From: an uncultured Clostridia bacterium
GTDB lineage: Bacteria; Bacillota; Clostridia; UMGS1810
Assembly (NCBI GenBank): GCA_934463165.1
Contig: CAKSJG010000046.1
Location: 1-5,326, forward strand
Length of the DNA stretch: 5,326 nt
Direction: 5' to 3'
The notes below the pieces were generated by a model that saw only the letters and a program-made list of their open reading frames with translations, did not search any database and was not told the DNA's origin. Of the stretch, positions 4,882-5,326 are shown one piece after another (position 1 is the first letter of the stretch; each line of letters opens with the position of its first letter). Both the position numbers and the translations under genes were made by a program.

Positions 4882-5031
4882 GGAACGCTGTGGGCAGCGT
4901 TCCCTACGTAGTTATTGTAAGTTTGTAATTTTGATAAACAATATCTTATTACAAATTTTTGTTTAAACCAATTTTTAAATTGAAAACATACCTATTAATT
5001 TATATGTAGGGAACGGTGACCACAGCGTTCC
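4882..5031. repeat. 150-bp MITE-like unit with 26-bp inverted ends
   Basis: The left end 4882-4907 and the reverse complement of the right end 5006-5031 agree at 24 of 26 positions. The left end itself folds: GGAACGCTG pairs with CAGCGTTCC around TGGG. The inside is AT-rich, has a smaller inverted repeat (TTTGTAAT at 4922-4929, ATTACAAA at 4948-4955), and encodes nothing. The GC-rich ends in AT-rich DNA suggest a dispersed non-coding repeat. I recall similar GGAACGCTG-type hairpins in gut Clostridia, but copy number was not checked. Confidence 0.65.
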
Positions 5032-5077
5032 GCATGCACATTATAGACACAATATACTAATATTATGCAAGGAATCC

Positions 5078-5174
5078 AAATGCTCGGTATCGTAGGGGCG
5101 GATAGCATCCGCCGGCTCGTCTGCACGTTATCATAGTTCGTGAGTTATGATAACGGATTATTATGCGAGCATTT
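5078..5174. repeat. Nested hairpin repeat inside a terminator-like stem
   Basis: The outer arms AAATGCTCG (5078-5086) and CGAGCATTT (5166-5174) are perfect and followed by a T-run on the plus strand. Inside sit two further hairpins. GGCGGAT-AGC-ATCCGCC (about 5097-5113) is part of a GC-rich GTAGGGGCGGAT motif, and CGTTATCATA (5126-5135) pairs with TATGATAACG (5146-5155). The layout looks like a small repeat placed in the loop of a former simple hairpin. Confidence 0.55.
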
Positions 5175-5221
5175 TTTGTTTGAAAATCAGCATGCGTTTT
5201 TTTCATGAAAAAATCGAAAGT

Positions 5222-5269
5222 GAATTTCGCCCGAATATAATCGGTTCCATTGAATCTCGGGCGGAATTC
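5222..5269. repeat. 13-bp inverted repeat near the right edge
   Basis: GAATTTCGCCCGA (5222-5234) is mirrored by TCGGGCGGAATTC (5257-5269), 12 of 13 matching, and the odd pair becomes G-U in a plus-strand RNA. The spacer is 22 nt. No convincing gene is seen on either strand from 5175 to 5326; a minus frame open to the edge runs back into the hairpin repeats and is not credible as it stands. Confidence 0.5.
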
Positions 5270-5326
5270 AGACTTGTTTCCGAAATAATTTGAGGAAATC
5301 AAGTCGGCTGAGATTTTTGAAATGAT

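Noticed and set aside
5063..5326. Minus-strand gene entering from the right edge
   Set aside because: The frame is open, but it continues through GC-rich hairpin repeats, has no recognisable domain, and ends at an arbitrary stop.

Overview
The window is AT-rich with Firmicutes-style signals: AGGAGG ribosome binding sites, consensus TTGACA/TATAAT promoters, TTG and GTG starts. It carries the 3' end of spoIVA, a spore-coat gene found only in endospore formers. The host is most likely a spore-forming Clostridia, perhaps of the Oscillospiraceae/Ruminococcaceae type. That placement is inference from gene content and from the dispersed GC-rich hairpin repeats at the right end.

Left part (1-610, minus strand): a type II toxin-antitoxin operon. 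It has a YefM/Phd-like antitoxin and a RelE-like toxin cut by the window edge, joined by an ATGA overlap and driven by a textbook promoter.

Middle (about 781-3778, minus strand): a roughly 3 kb accessory block. From the right, an XRE repressor and an ImmA/IrrE metallopeptidase share a near-perfect promoter. After a structured intergenic region come a DUF4417 protein, an orphan polymorphic-toxin C-terminal domain and a small unrecognised protein placed where an immunity gene would sit; these three are tightly coupled and end at a hairpin terminator. The intergenic region holds a candidate plus-strand small RNA.

Junctions: the block is bounded by two direct copies of one module (582-790 and 3612-3778). 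Each copy has the same promoter and the same 36-bp end, and each then runs into spoIVA sequence in frame. The right copy continues into an intact 93-codon SpoIVA C-terminus. The left copy continues into about 15 diverged SpoIVA-like codons and a stop. The simplest reading is that small cargo elements of one family inserted repeatedly, or in tandem, at the same spot inside spoIVA. No recombinase gene is visible, so mobility would have to be supplied from outside the window or in trans.

Right part (3769-5326): the spoIVA 3' end, a bidirectional terminator, a convergent flavin reductase-like gene that looks like ordinary chromosome, and about 500 bp of repeats with no convincing gene.

How the genes may work together (inference): XRE-ImmA is a known repressor/anti-repressor pairing in integrative elements such as ICEBs1. 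The toxin-antitoxin operon and the orphan toxin/immunity-like operon look like cargo for stabilisation, competition or defence.
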